Of a stretch of DNA of 64,000 bases, positions 47,590-57,927 are shown piece after piece. The position numbers and the translations under genes are program-made. Location of the stretch: NCBI GenBank assembly GCA_038501625.1, contig JAZAYU010000008.1:6696938-6760937 (forward strand), in the 5' to 3' direction. Source of the stretch: Corbicula japonica (Eukaryota; Mollusca; Bivalvia; Venerida; Cyrenidae). Within the stretch, counting starts at the first letter, position 1, and each line of letters opens with the position of its first letter. The notes under the pieces were generated by a model, which had not been told where the DNA came from, ran no database searches, and saw nothing but the letters and a program-made list of their open reading frames with translations.

Positions 47590-48055
47590 AATGAACTCTA
47601 CAGCATCCTACAGGTATCCTACAGGTATGTCAGGCGGTCGACACCACACCACGTCAGACATCCGACAGAATATTTGATGCTGTGCATAATAGACTTTTCG
47701 TCATGTTCATGGAAAATTTGACAATTCACAACATCAGCGACACCTGTATTAAGCCAATCTGGTTTCTCCGGTTCTTGATGTGTGTTAAGACTCCCATCAC
47801 GACAGGCGGTCGGCAGAATGTTATATGCTATGCATAATAGACTTTTTCGTCATGCTAATGGAAAATAGACAATTCATAAAATCAGCGACACCCGTATCAA
47901 GCCAATCTGGTTTCTCCGGTTCTTTTTGTGTGTTAAGACCCCCATCACGTCAGGCGGTCGACACCACACCACGTCAGGCAGTCGACAGAAATTTTGATGC
48001 TGTGCATAATGTGCTTTTTCGTCATGTTCATGGAAAATTTACCGGTTTGTGTTCA
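47590..48055 (+). repeat. Tandem array sharing sequence with the LINE 5' end
   Basis: Three units of about 148-172 bp, each with GTGCATAATAGACTTTTTCG, ATGGAAAAT, AAGCCAATCTGGTTTCTCCGG and a GTCAGGCGGTCGAC word. The segment from ATTCACAAAATCAGCG to AGACCCCCATCACG also occurs, slightly diverged, at 43694-43773 at the start of the LINE. The open frames at 47825-48058 and 47994-48242 are by-products. Confidence 0.75.
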
Positions 48056-48329
48056 TGAAAGAACTAATATAAATAATAATAATACAAATTATGATGAAAG
48101 CAAAAGCAGAAATTTTGGACACTTAATCCATGAGAATATGAACTTCAAATTTGAACTTATCTTCAGTGATAAATTACATTTTCTTATAATTGTCTGTGCA
48201 CTTATATCCATATATACTGTTTGGAATCTCCAACAGATATAAGATGAATTCGTTTCCGTTTTTTGTACAATTGTTCCCTACCACATTGAGATGTTGATTA
48301 CAAGTCAATATTGATGAATGCAAAAAATT

Positions 48330-48560
48330 TTTGACACTTAATCCATCAAAATTGGATTGATTAACATTTGATGGATTGTTTATTTTATTGATAATTGATT
48401 TTATTGACGTTTGATTGGTATTTGATTTAATTGACATTTAATTGGTAATTGATTTGATTGATAATTGATTTGATTGATGATAATTGATTATTGATTTGAT
48501 TGATTACTGATTTGATTGATTAATTATTGGATTAACATTTGATTGATTATTGATTAACTT
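48330..48560 (+). repeat. TTGATTGATTTGAT-rich simple repeat
   Basis: Low-complexity AT-rich tract of ATTGATT/TTGATTGA words with drifting phase; no gene. Confidence 0.8.
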
Positions 48561-49225
48561 AACATTGAACTTTGATCAAACTTGAACATTGATGATTATT
48601 GTCGACTGCAAGGCCATATTATGCCAAATATTAAACAGTTGTACTTGGTTACTATGTTGTTGAATTTATTTCCGAGATAAATGATAATTTCCAAATTTCT
48701 GGACAAAACTTCATTGAAAGTTAAATACTGCTGATTTAAAACGGAATTTGAGCATCACCACAGAACCCACTCTGGATCCGCACATGACGACATGACGTTA
48801 ACCAATATTTTATAATATTATTATGATTTAATTGATACGTTAATCAAAAGAAATAAAGTGCGTTATTATTTCATATAACGGAAAATCTTTTCCGACAAGG
48901 CCGTTTATCTAAGATATATTCCTTTTTATTTTATGTTTGTAATTAATCCAATAATGTAAAAATAAGTGACTTGTTAAAACTAAAATAATCGGGTTTTTCT
49001 ATCAACTTAAAAAAACAACTTGAAAATTGTAAATGTTTATTATTGTTTAGTTAAGAAAAGTGAATTATGTATAGAGATTAAATAATTATTTTAAAACCAT
49101 GATGTCGATTGTTCGAAATTTTACCCGCCGGTTCAAATTACTGTGTAGACGCAGTAAGTAAACATGGAATATGTGTACACTACAGAATTCCGTTAGGGAC
49201 ATCGCCATTTTCTCCTGTGAAGAAC
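48561..49225. other. Gene-free AT-rich stretch
   Basis: Nothing recognised. Confidence 0.4.
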
Positions 49226-49227
49226 AG

Positions 49228-49396
49228 GATCTGAAACGCGAAAACACGAAACTACGATGACGAAAACACGACAATACGATGACAAAAAGCGAAGATGCGA
49301 ATTAATCTCGTGTGTTTGTCATCGCATCTTCGCGTTTTCGTCATCGTACTTTCGTGTTTTCGTGTGTTCGTCATCGTATCTTCGTGTTTTCGCTTT
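49228..49396. repeat. Foldback minisatellite of CGTCATCGTATCTTCGTGTTTT units
   Basis: The left arm carries ACGATGACGAAAACACGA-type units. The right arm carries the reverse complement, TCGTGTTTTCGTCATCGTA. The turn is near 49300 at AATTAATC. The plus and minus open frames across this region come from the repeat. Confidence 0.85.
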
Positions 49397-49459
49397 CCGG
49401 TGCACTCCGCAAACTCGCATACAGCGATTCTCTCTGAATACAAAAGATAAAGTGCAGTA

Positions 49460-50275
49460 AACCTTGTTGTTTTTTTTTCAACTAAGCATAAAATATCGCC
49501 GTCGTGTTTACTTGACTAATATGACCCTATAAACACAAGACGGACACATGAGCAATTAAAGAAATAAAATGTAACATTTTGGAGACTCCTCAATATCAGA
49601 ATCCGGCTTAAAACATGCATTGTTTTATTACCCACCCTGATATCACTTACTGCCTATAGTTGACAAGAATACATTTTAAACTTTTCTTTTTAAATGTAAA
49701 ATCCCCATTACATTGATACCAAGCCAAGTACTTCAGACGGTGGGCAGTCGATTTATTTCTCCTAGCATCGGACTTAACGTTGTTATACAGTGTCAGAATG
49801 TTTGTGAGTTTTAAAGCCAAATACGAGTGAATAAAAAGTGCACAGCCCTTTATTGTAATGTAAAAAGTATTTACACATTTTAATTATTTAATTCTTTTTT
49901 CAGCACTGCACTTTACCATGAGTAAGATTCGATCATTTTGCTGCGAAATAGTGTTTTGCTTGACAAATCAAATTGTCTTGGGACATGAAATTTAAAATGG
50001 AATTCAATTATTAGTGATATTACATACAAAACTACTTTTCTTGCTCATTTCTAGCAGATTCAATTTCCTTGTCCAAGGTAAATTGGGTTCCATCTAGGTA
50101 CCAAAAGATTCGGAAAATGTGTAGCAGGTTCATAGCTATATCTCAATTTTAAAAGTTATTTATAGAATGAGTTAAAGTAAAACAAACTTACCACTTTACA
50201 TTCAAAATGTCCGACTTTGGTTTACGAAAAGCATGGTAAGGTGCAGTTTGATTACCCAAACTTGATATATTTTTT
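49460..50275. other. Gene-free stretch
   Basis: Nothing recognised. Confidence 0.4.
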
Positions 50276-51917
50276 ATCCCCCCGCCAAAGGCGAGGGGAT
50301 ATTAGAAATGCCCTTCGTCCGTGCGTCCGTGCGTCTGTGCGTCTGTGCGTCCGTCCGAAACAATTTTGTCCGGAGCATAAGTCAAAACTACTGGAGGGAT
50401 TTTATTCAAACTTCATACACTGACAGATCACTTTGGTAGGTAGTGCAGTGTGCAAGAACAATAACTCTACCTTGCCTATTTTTAGAGTTATTCCCCTTTA
50501 TCATATTTACTTGATAAATTTTGTCCGGAGCGTAAGTCCAAAACTACTGGAGGTATTTTATTCAAACTTCATACACTGACTGAGCACATAAGTAGGTAGT
50601 GCAGTGTGCAAGAACAATAACTCTAACTTGCCTATTTTTAGAGTTATTCCCCTTTATCATATTTACTTGATAAATTTTGTCTGGAGCATAAGTCCAAAAC
50701 TACTTAAGGGATTTTATTCAAACTTCATACATTGACAGAGCACATTGATAGGTAGTGCATTGTGCAAGAACAATAACTCTACCTTGACTATTTTTAGAGT
50801 TATTCCCCTTTATCATATTTACTTGATAAATTTTGTCCGGAGCATAAGTCCAAAACTACTGGAGGGATTTTATTCACACTTCATACACTGACAGAGCACA
50901 TTAGTAGGTAGTGCAGTGTGCAAGAACAATAACTCTACCTTTTCTATTTTTAGAGTTATTCCCCTTTATCATATTTACTTGATAAATTTTGTCCGGAGCA
51001 TAAGTCCAAAACTACCGGAGGGATTTTATTCAAACTTCATATATTGACAGAGCACATTCGTAGGTAGTGCAGTGTGCAATAACAATAACTCTACCTTGAC
51101 TATTTTTGGAGTTATTCCTCTTTATCATATTAACTTGATAAATTTTGTCCGGAGCATAAGTCCAAAACTACTGGAGGGATTTTATTCAAACTTCATACAC
51201 TGACAGAGCACATTAGTAGGTACTGCAGTGTGCAAGAATAATAACTCTACCTTGCCTATTTTAATAGTAATTCCTCTTTATCATATTTACTTGATAAATT
51301 TTGTCAGGAGCATAACTTCAAAACTACTTGAGGGATTTTATTCCAACTTCATACACTGACAGAGCACGTTGGTAGGTAGTGCAGAGTGCAAGAACAATAA
51401 CTCTACTCTGCCTATTTTTAGAGTAATTCCTCTTTATCATATTTACTTGATAAATTTTGTCCGGAGCATAAGTCCAAAACTACCAGAGGTATTTTATTCA
51501 AACTTCATACACTGACTGAGCACATTAGTAGGGAGTGCAGTGTGAAAGAACAATAACTCTACCTTGCCTATTTTTAGAGTTATTCCCCTTTATCAGAATT
51601 ACTTGATAAATTTTGTCCGGAGCATAAATCCTAAACTACTTGAGGGATTTTATTAAAATTTCATACACTGACCGAGCACATTGGTAGGTAGTGCAGTGTG
51701 AAAAAGCAATAACTCTACCTTGCCTATTTTTAGAGTTATCCTCTTTATCATATTTACTTGATAAATTTTGTCCGGAGCATAACTCCAAAACTACTTGAGG
51801 GGTTTTATTCAAAATTCATATACTGACAGAGCACATTAGTAGATAGTACAGTGTGCAAGATTAATAACTCTACCTTGCCTATTTTTAGAGTTTGGGTGGC
51901 GTTTAAAAACGCCGCCC
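50276..51917 (+). mobile_element. Hairpin-bounded 156 bp tandem array (pearl/Helitron-associated-like)
   Basis: Ten copies of a unit starting AATTTTGTCCGGAGCATAAG begin at 50362, 50517, 50673, 50829, 50985, 51141, 51297, 51453, 51609 and 51764, a 155-156 bp period. The left boundary is a hairpin (ATCCCC..GCC-AAA-GGC..GGGGAT, 50276-50300) followed by a GTGCGTCC microsatellite (50316-50356). The right boundary is another hairpin (GGGTGGCGTTT-AA-AAACGCCGCCC, 51894-51917). A left flank, tandem core and hairpin end is the layout of the pearl repeats of bivalves, which are thought to be Helitron-related. Each unit has an AATAACTCTACCTTG...AGAGTTATTCC inverted motif. Confidence 0.75.
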
Positions 51918-52360
51918 AGTGTTTCACATGTGAATTTTGGTCATATGATCAAAATGGTACCTGGGTCTCTATCTACTTATATAGTCCAACGCGGTTACCA
52001 AAAGTGAAATTCGATCATTTTACCTCCAGAGAGTTCACTGAGTTTATGAGACGGTAGACGGCGCTGCGCAATTGTTATTAGGTAAACAGGTTATCTCGCA
52101 GCAGTGTATGTGTTTACAAATAGCAATACACTGATCAGCTTTCAACAGAGGGCTTTTCTTGTAATTAGTACTGATAAACCAAGATAGGAACAATAATAAA
52201 TATAACTTATTCAAGGGATATTCGGACATTTACCATTGATAATTGCAAGAATAATAATGGGGTGATGATAGCTTATCTCAAACTTGGTGTGGCATTTCAT
52301 TCATGCAGAATTTTGAGGGATATTTGATTAAACAATAAGCATGGATATTAATGAAATACG
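51918..52360. other. Gene-free stretch
   Basis: Nothing recognised; frames at 51851-52057 and 52044-52229 are by-products. Confidence 0.35.
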
Positions 52361-52362
52361 GC

Positions 52363-52715
52363 TTTAAAGTGTAAACTTCAGGCGAATTTTTAAAGCGTTT
52401 AAAATTTATTAGATTTGATGCAGTGCTCTGCCTAATATTTATAAAATTGCTTTATAGTCATATTATTCGAAAAGAACAAAAAAAATAAAATCGTCCATTA
52501 ACCACGATGCAACTTTTTTGCACACGGTACGTTTTCAAACAAGTTTTAGTTTCCAAAAAGCTAGTCGGTAATTAGCATGACATTCTAACAAAAAAGAAGG
52601 CTTTGAAGTGTAACTTTAGACGAAACTTCAAAGCGTTTAAAGCGTTTCAATTTAATTAGACATGATGCAGTGCTCTGACTTATTTTTAATTGTTTTATAG
52701 TCATTTTATTTTTAT
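52363..52715 (+). repeat. Direct duplication of about 115 bp
   Basis: Unit 1 (about 52363-52475) and unit 2 (about 52600-52712) share GGCTTTAAAGTGTAA/GGCTTTGAAGTGTAA, AAAGCGTTTAAA, TTAGA..TGATGCAGTGCTCTG and TTTTATAGTCAT.TTATT. The spacing is about 237 bp. Confidence 0.65.
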
Positions 52716-52794
52716 TTTTGCATATCTTTTATTTCCTAATCATAAATAAATATTGTTTCAAATCATAGTGCAAATAGCAACTATATCATAGTTT

Positions 52795-52880
52795 CTCTTT
52801 TCCTCTCTACTTTTTGGCTGAGTGGGGAGGCTGTGTATGCTGGATGTGGTCATTCCTGATATGCATATTTCATTTTTTAA
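52795..52880 (+). repeat. Penelope-like element 3' tail, copy E
   Basis: Short plus-sense piece of the very end of the tail: GTGGGGAGGCTGTGTATGCT, GATGTGGTCATTCCTGATAT and GCATATTTCATTTTTT. Confidence 0.7.
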
Positions 52881-53475
52881 AGTATTTTTATTTGTCCATG
52901 TGTGTTCACTTCTTTATTGTCAATTTAAAGTTTCAAATCAAAGGTTGACTTATTATATATTTTTTTCCTGGCACAAAATGACTTCAGTCTTGGATATAAG
53001 CATCCGCCCGAAAATCCGTGGTAAAAAGAACTTGATAAAGCAGAAGCCGGGCATGCAAACTTTTGCTCTGCCATCCGAAAGTTCCTTCATACTCCTCCAA
53101 TAGGAAACTCCACACAATCTATAGATGATGTTACATGACAATCACTCTAAAACGCCACCCATCAGTACTTTCAGTGCTTTGATTTTACATTCAGTTATAG
53201 ACACTGTCTGGTAAAGAAATAAGAAAGATTGAGAGTGCACGTAAGCTGGTAAATATGTATATATTATACACTTCTAATCTAAGTATTTTGTATAACTAAT
53301 TAGTAAATGCTAAAAAACAACACATGTTACATATATTATCAATATAAAGTAAGTAATAGTATGTTTATTAATCCAAATAGTTTGTTAAATTAATTAGTGG
53401 ATAAGTTCAATAATACAATGTATATGTTATCAGCATAAAGTAATAAGAGTGAGGGGAGGCATTGGTATACGACAG
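52881..53475. other. Gene-free stretch
   Basis: AT-rich; the left part of the neighbouring LINE 3' UTR may be included, but its end is not recognisable. Confidence 0.35.
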
Positions 53476-53930
53476 TTAGCGTTTGAATTTGTCCATAATA
53501 ATACGCACAAACTTGCATACTTGTTTAAGAACTTGGGCTGACAAAGATGATAATATTGTTTTCATTGATCGGTTATGTACAGGGGCGAGGAAAGTTCCTA
53601 AGTAACGGTCTCGTTCATTTTGGAAGAAGTTGCACTCTAACAGATAATGTTGTTCCGAGCCTTTTTGACCATTGTTGCACAAGAAGCACTTCCTGTCGTC
53701 AAGAGGCGTGCCGTCATAGCGACCGGTTTCAATTGAAAGGTGATGGTTTGCTGTTCGGAATTTGAAAAGGTTATTATACTCTTGTTTTGTTAGGAAGACA
53801 AAATATTTTTCGAATTCATGATTGTCTTTAAAACTGTAATAAATGCGACTTTTGTTTGAAATTTGAAGTTCTTCGTGCCACGATTGCTTATGTTCTATCA
53901 TTGAAACAGACTTTAACTGACCGATCACGT
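53476..53930 (-). pseudogene. LINE C-terminal fragment (minus strand)
   Basis: The frame 53970-53476 encodes the C-terminal region of the same LINE family as 15524-15970: KQSWHEELQISNKSRIYYSF, FKFRTANHHLSIETG, and a CFLCNN...GSEQHYLLEC knuckle. The upstream side (above about 53915) gives way to the left end of the Ty3/gypsy element, so this fragment is probably older than, and cut by, that insertion. Confidence 0.7.
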
Positions 53931-53939
53931 GACTTTGGA

Positions 53940-54100
53940 GGCGGCCCGCAGTGAGCGCTTCCTTCACCATATAACTTCACTTGATATAGAGATTTAAGCA
54001 TGCCAACATACTAGCTTGTAAACATATGCAATAAACTTTGGAATAGAACCATTTGTTGAGTTGCCTTCACTGTGTGTTGACATTCATTCAACATAAAACA
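53940..54100 (+). repeat. 5' LTR of the outer Ty3/gypsy element (start unresolved)
   Basis: The sequence ends ...CATAAAACA directly before a primer-site-like TGGTGTCAGAAC, as expected for an LTR. It contains CCATATAAC (TATA-like, about 53967) and GCAATAAACTTTGG (poly(A) signal, about 54029). The 3' LTR lies outside the window, so the left boundary cannot be fixed by comparison. Confidence 0.55.
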
Positions 54101-54112
54101 TGGTGTCAGAAC
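54101..54112 (+). promoter_or_regulatory. Primer binding site of the outer element
   Basis: TGGTGTCAGAAC begins directly after the LTR and matches the complement of the tRNA-Leu 3' end over the first ten bases. It would prime minus-strand DNA synthesis. Confidence 0.55.
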
Positions 54113-54166
54113 TTAATTGAACCCTGTGTGACATTCTGTGATTAACTGAAACCGGAATTATAGACA

Positions 54167-57088
54167 ATGAATATGAATGGAATAACGCCACCCAGCATGG
54201 ACTGGGAATCCAGCAATCTTCCAGAGGCCTGGGAGAGGTTCAAAAGACACACTGAACTCATATTTAAGGGTCCACTGAGCGACAAAACTGAGGAGGAAAA
54301 AATCGCGTACGTGCTCCTCTGGGCTGGTGATAAAGGGCGCGACGTGCATCAAACGTGGAGGCTCTCTGATGCAGAGAATAAAAGCCTAAACGCTCACTAC
54401 GATAAGTTTCAAGCTTACGTCCAGCCAAAGCTAAATCCATTATTCGCACGGTTCAAATTCTATAACGAGGTGCAGGGTTCGGACCCAATTGACAAATTCG
54501 TCACCAGGCTGCGACTTCTTGCGCAGGATTGCCAGTTTCGTGATAATATGGACGAGATGATTCGGGACAGGCTCGTCATCGGCACGAACGATTCAAGGAT
54601 CCGCGAAAAACTAATTAATGAGGGGGAGAAACTTACCCTTGACAAAGCTTTACAAATTGCGCAGAGTTATGAATACTGCCAGAAACAAATGGCGTCAATG
54701 AACATTCAATCGCCACAAAATCAGGCTTTGTCGTCAGCATCGTCATCGCCCGTGGATGCCATTTCGAAACATAGACGAAACATACAACAACAACAACAAC
54801 CACGACATCACCTACAACAGCAAGCGCCAACACGACACCACCCACAGCAGCAGCAGCAGCAGCGACAGCAACAACAATCATGCGGCAACTGTGGCAAGTT
54901 CCACGGACCTAACAAATCTGACTGCCGAGCATTCGGAAAACAGTGCCGAAAATGCGGCAAACTAAACCACTTTGCTAACGTTTGCAGATCACAACCGAAA
55001 TCTGTGTGCAACATTGACACCAATTCTATGAGTGACAGGGCTTATAGTGAAAATGAGAGTGAATATTGTGGCAATGGACAATACAATACGGATTATTGCA
55101 TTGACATGGTAAGTGCTCATTCTTCCCACCTTCCAGACCGCGCCTTTGCCTTTGTCAGTCTTGGCACTAACAAAACCCCGATAAAATTCAAAATTGATAC
55201 AGGCAGTGAGTTTAATATAATCTCAAGCGAAATATTCAGAAACCTCCAGGTGAATCACACTTTAGAACCCCCGGATAGTAGGTTAACCTCTTACTCAGGC
55301 GATCTTATCAAAGTTCTTGGAAAAGTACAACTGCTTTGTTCACACAAATCAAACAAGATCGTCACAACTTTCTATGTTGTGGAAAATAACTCTCAGCCCC
55401 TGCTTGGCCTTAGGTCGTCGCTCGACCTTAACCTTACCAAACTGACATATTCTGTAGAGATCACCCCTAATGAGCCTCAGATCTTGACCAAGGAAGTCGT
55501 TATGTCACAATACAAAACTCTCTTTAATGGGATAGGGGAAATTCCAGGAGTCGCAAAGTTGCACTTAAAGAAAAATGCTATCCCTGTGGTAAACCCCCCG
55601 CGCAAAGTTCCAGAAGCTCTCAAGCCCCGCCCCAAAAATGAGCTTGACTGCATGGTCAAAGACGGAATTATAACAAAGGTCACCGAGCCCACCGACTGGG
55701 TTAATTCCATCGTGCTAGTGGAAAAGCCAAAAACAGGCAAACTTAGGGTCTGCATTGATCCAAAAGCCCTAAATGACTCAATTCGTAGACCGCATTACCC
55801 AATGCCTACACTTGACGACGTGACGTCCGATCTATCGGGCGCAACACACTTTAGCATTCTAGACATCACGCACGCTTACTGCAGCGTGAAATTAGATCAC
55901 GCTTCCTCTCTCCTAACAACGTTCAGTACACCTTTTGGGAGATACAGGTACCTAAGACTCCCATTTGGCATAACATCATCAGGTGACATCTTTCAGCAAA
56001 AATGCAATTAAATCTTTGAGAACCTGCCCGGAATTCACGCAATAGTTGATGACATTCTCATACATGGTCGATCAAGGTCAGAACATGACGCGAACTTGCG
56101 TAACGCGCTCAACAGTGCACGAGAAAAAGGGGTTAAATTCAACCCAGACAAATGCATTATCGGTGCCGAAGAAGTCCCTTTCTTTGGGCATATTATTTCT
56201 AGTCAGGGCCTCAAACCCGACACTGCCTAAATTGACGCAATCACCCGTTTAAACAAACCTAATTCTCGAACAGAATTGGAAACTTTTCTCGGCATGATAA
56301 ACTACCTTTCCAAATTCGCCCCAAACCTTGCAGAGGTCACAACTCCCTTAAGGTCCCTCCTGCAGAAAGATGTGGAATTTCTGTGGGATGACCCACAAAC
56401 GCGCGCGTTTGAAAAGGTCAAAGAAATCATAACAAGTGCACCAGTTCTTGGTTACTATGACCCCAAACAGCCCCTAATCTTAAAACGCGATGCTTCTCAA
56501 AATGGCCTTGGCTGCTCTCTCTGGCAAAGGGACAGGCCAATTGCTTACGCATCCAAAAGCTTGACTTCTAGTGAAAAGCTTTATGCCAACATTGAGCGCG
56601 AACTCCTTGCTATCGCTTTTGGTTGCAAGCGGTTTCATCAATTTACATACGGTAGGCATGTGATAGTTCACAGTGACCACCGACCCATATCGGCTATAAT
56701 GAAAAAACCCCTGTCGGCAGCCCCTCCAAGACTACAAAGGTTACTCCTGTCGCTACAGAAGTACGATATTACGGTCAAACATGTTCGCGGAAAAGATATC
56801 CCTGTCTCCGATTTCTTGTCAAGACACTCAGTCAATGACACATACCCGACGCTTGTCGACGGCATAGACACCCATGTTCATTCTATCAGAAAACAACTTA
56901 ACGTTACCGACAGACGTCTGGAAATAATCCGCCTAGAAATTCGAGAAGTACGTGACATGCGCATATTGAAAAAGACTATACTAGACGGCTGGCCGGATTC
57001 TAGGTCAGACTGTGACCCCGAAATCACTGAATACTGGAATCACAGAGACGAGCTGTCATTCGAAGACGGCTTAATTTTCAGAGGTCAG
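54167..57088 (+). pseudogene. Ty3/gypsy Gag-Pol, 5' part, two nonsense codons, split
   Basis: A single Gag-Pol frame starts at 54167. Gag occupies the first 235 or so residues, followed by a CAA/CAG-encoded Gln tract. Zinc knuckles come next, with Cys at residues 239 and 260 (CRKCGKLNHFANVC). The protease has IDTGSEFN at residue 344. The RT has IVDD with the two Asp codons at 56048-56053, and RNase H has its first Asp at 56489-56491. In-frame TAA codons at 56009-56011 and 56228-56230 interrupt RT on either side of the catalytic pair. The frame runs on to 57088, where the minus-strand LTR element is inserted. The integrase resumes at 63555. The overall order is Gag-PR-RT-RH-IN, the usual Ty3/gypsy order, in the style of Mag-like invertebrate elements. 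Confidence 0.85.
57084..57088 (+). repeat. Target site duplication GTCAG, left copy
   Basis: GTCAG directly precedes the LTR start at 57089 and is repeated at 63550-63554 directly after the other LTR. Confidence 0.95.
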
Positions 57089-57147
57089 TGTTACGACCAG
57101 GTATTCGAACAGAATGATCACCAACAGCAAGTATTACAAAAATATAT

Positions 57148-57153
57148 TTTATT
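57148..57153 (-). terminator. Poly(A) signal AATAAA in the 3' LTR
   Basis: TTTATT on the plus strand reads AATAAA on the element's strand, about 40 bases downstream of the TATA motif. This compact arrangement is typical of LTRs with a short R region. Confidence 0.6.
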
Positions 57154-57454
57154 AAACAAACAATAACAAACAAGTGAAATTTACAATACCTTATATAGCT
57201 ATATCTCCACACAATTTCAAAGTAAAATCCTAAATTGTCCACAGTTTGTTCAATATTTAAATGTTATAGTCCTCTGATCCTGAATTATCACTTTGAAATC
57301 ACTGTCCGAAAGTCCAGAAGTTCCAATATAGTAAGCCAAAATAATCACAACACGTTTGTTGAATAATCTTCTTTTAAAAGTTATAAACTTATTAATTATA
57401 TCCGTGAATGCCAACAAAAACAGCTTCAGATATCCGATTATATATATTACCAGA

Positions 57455-57472
57455 GAAGCTTCTAGAACCTTC
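57455..57472. promoter_or_regulatory. Four-unit heat shock element in U3
   Basis: GAAGCTTCTAGAACCTTC fits the alternating GAA-nn-TTC-nn-GAA-nn-TTC consensus at all twelve specified positions. It recurs at 63254-63271 in the other LTR. Further in-phase units are TTCCAGAA (57497-57504), TTCTAGAACAATCTTGAA (57600-57617, one unit mismatched) and GAAAGTTCTAGCA (57705-57717, one unit mismatched). HSF trimers bind such arrays. Binding here is inferred from sequence alone. Confidence 0.65.
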
Positions 57473-57750
57473 AGACAATTTCTCCATCAAATATACTTCC
57501 AGAATATACCAACAAGTCTATATTTATCATGCTAAATGATTACATAAAGCATAGTGTTTTTCCATGTCTAAATATAGAACAGCTTACGGTACATGTATAT
57601 TCTAGAACAATCTTGAAAAATCAATAATAGCAAACAGCATATATGTTTATATGCATATTGAAAAAACTTCCACAATGACTTAACCCTTTCCTAGCTACAT
57701 ACTAGAAAGTTCTAGCAAGAGATCAAACATAATAGCATGTATGCATAACA

Positions 57751-57761
57751 CCTCCCCTCTT
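57751..57761 (-). promoter_or_regulatory. Polypurine tract
   Basis: On the element's strand AAGAGGGGAGG abuts the 3' LTR, the position and composition expected for the plus-strand primer. Confidence 0.85.
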
Positions 57762-57927
57762 GAAGAAAAGAAAATTTTATGAATATAAAATTTTCTTTGT
57801 TCACAAAATTGACATCTCCATATCATAAGCAATCAACAGTGAAATGACATCATAAATATAAACATTCATAACAATACAGCATCAATACAAGTCCAGCAAA
57901 CAATTCAATATATATATATATATATAT
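57762..57927. other. Short non-coding region between the frame and the purine tract
   Basis: Includes a (TA)n run at 57909-57926. There is no envelope-like frame between the Gag-Pol stop and the LTR. Confidence 0.7.

Larger units (their letters stand above)
57089..57750 (-). repeat. 3' LTR of the Gmr1-like element
   Basis: 662 bp, equal in length and, as read by eye, in sequence to 62888-63549 (offset 5799). It begins TGTTACGACC and ends ATGCATAACA on the plus strand. On the element's strand it contains U3 heat-shock-like motifs, TATATAAG (57190-57197) and AATAAA (57148-57153). Confidence 0.95.

Noticed and set aside
50276..51917. CRISPR array
   Set aside because: The 156 bp units are contiguous with no unique spacers, and the context is eukaryotic.
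54633..55023. Minus-strand and alternative-frame open frames rich in Val/Ala/Cys or Asn/Ser
   Set aside because: They are other-frame readings of the CAG/CAA tract in the gypsy Gag.
57762..57927. Envelope gene making the Gmr1-like element a retrovirus
   Set aside because: Only about 165 AT-rich bases separate the Gag-Pol stop from the purine tract.
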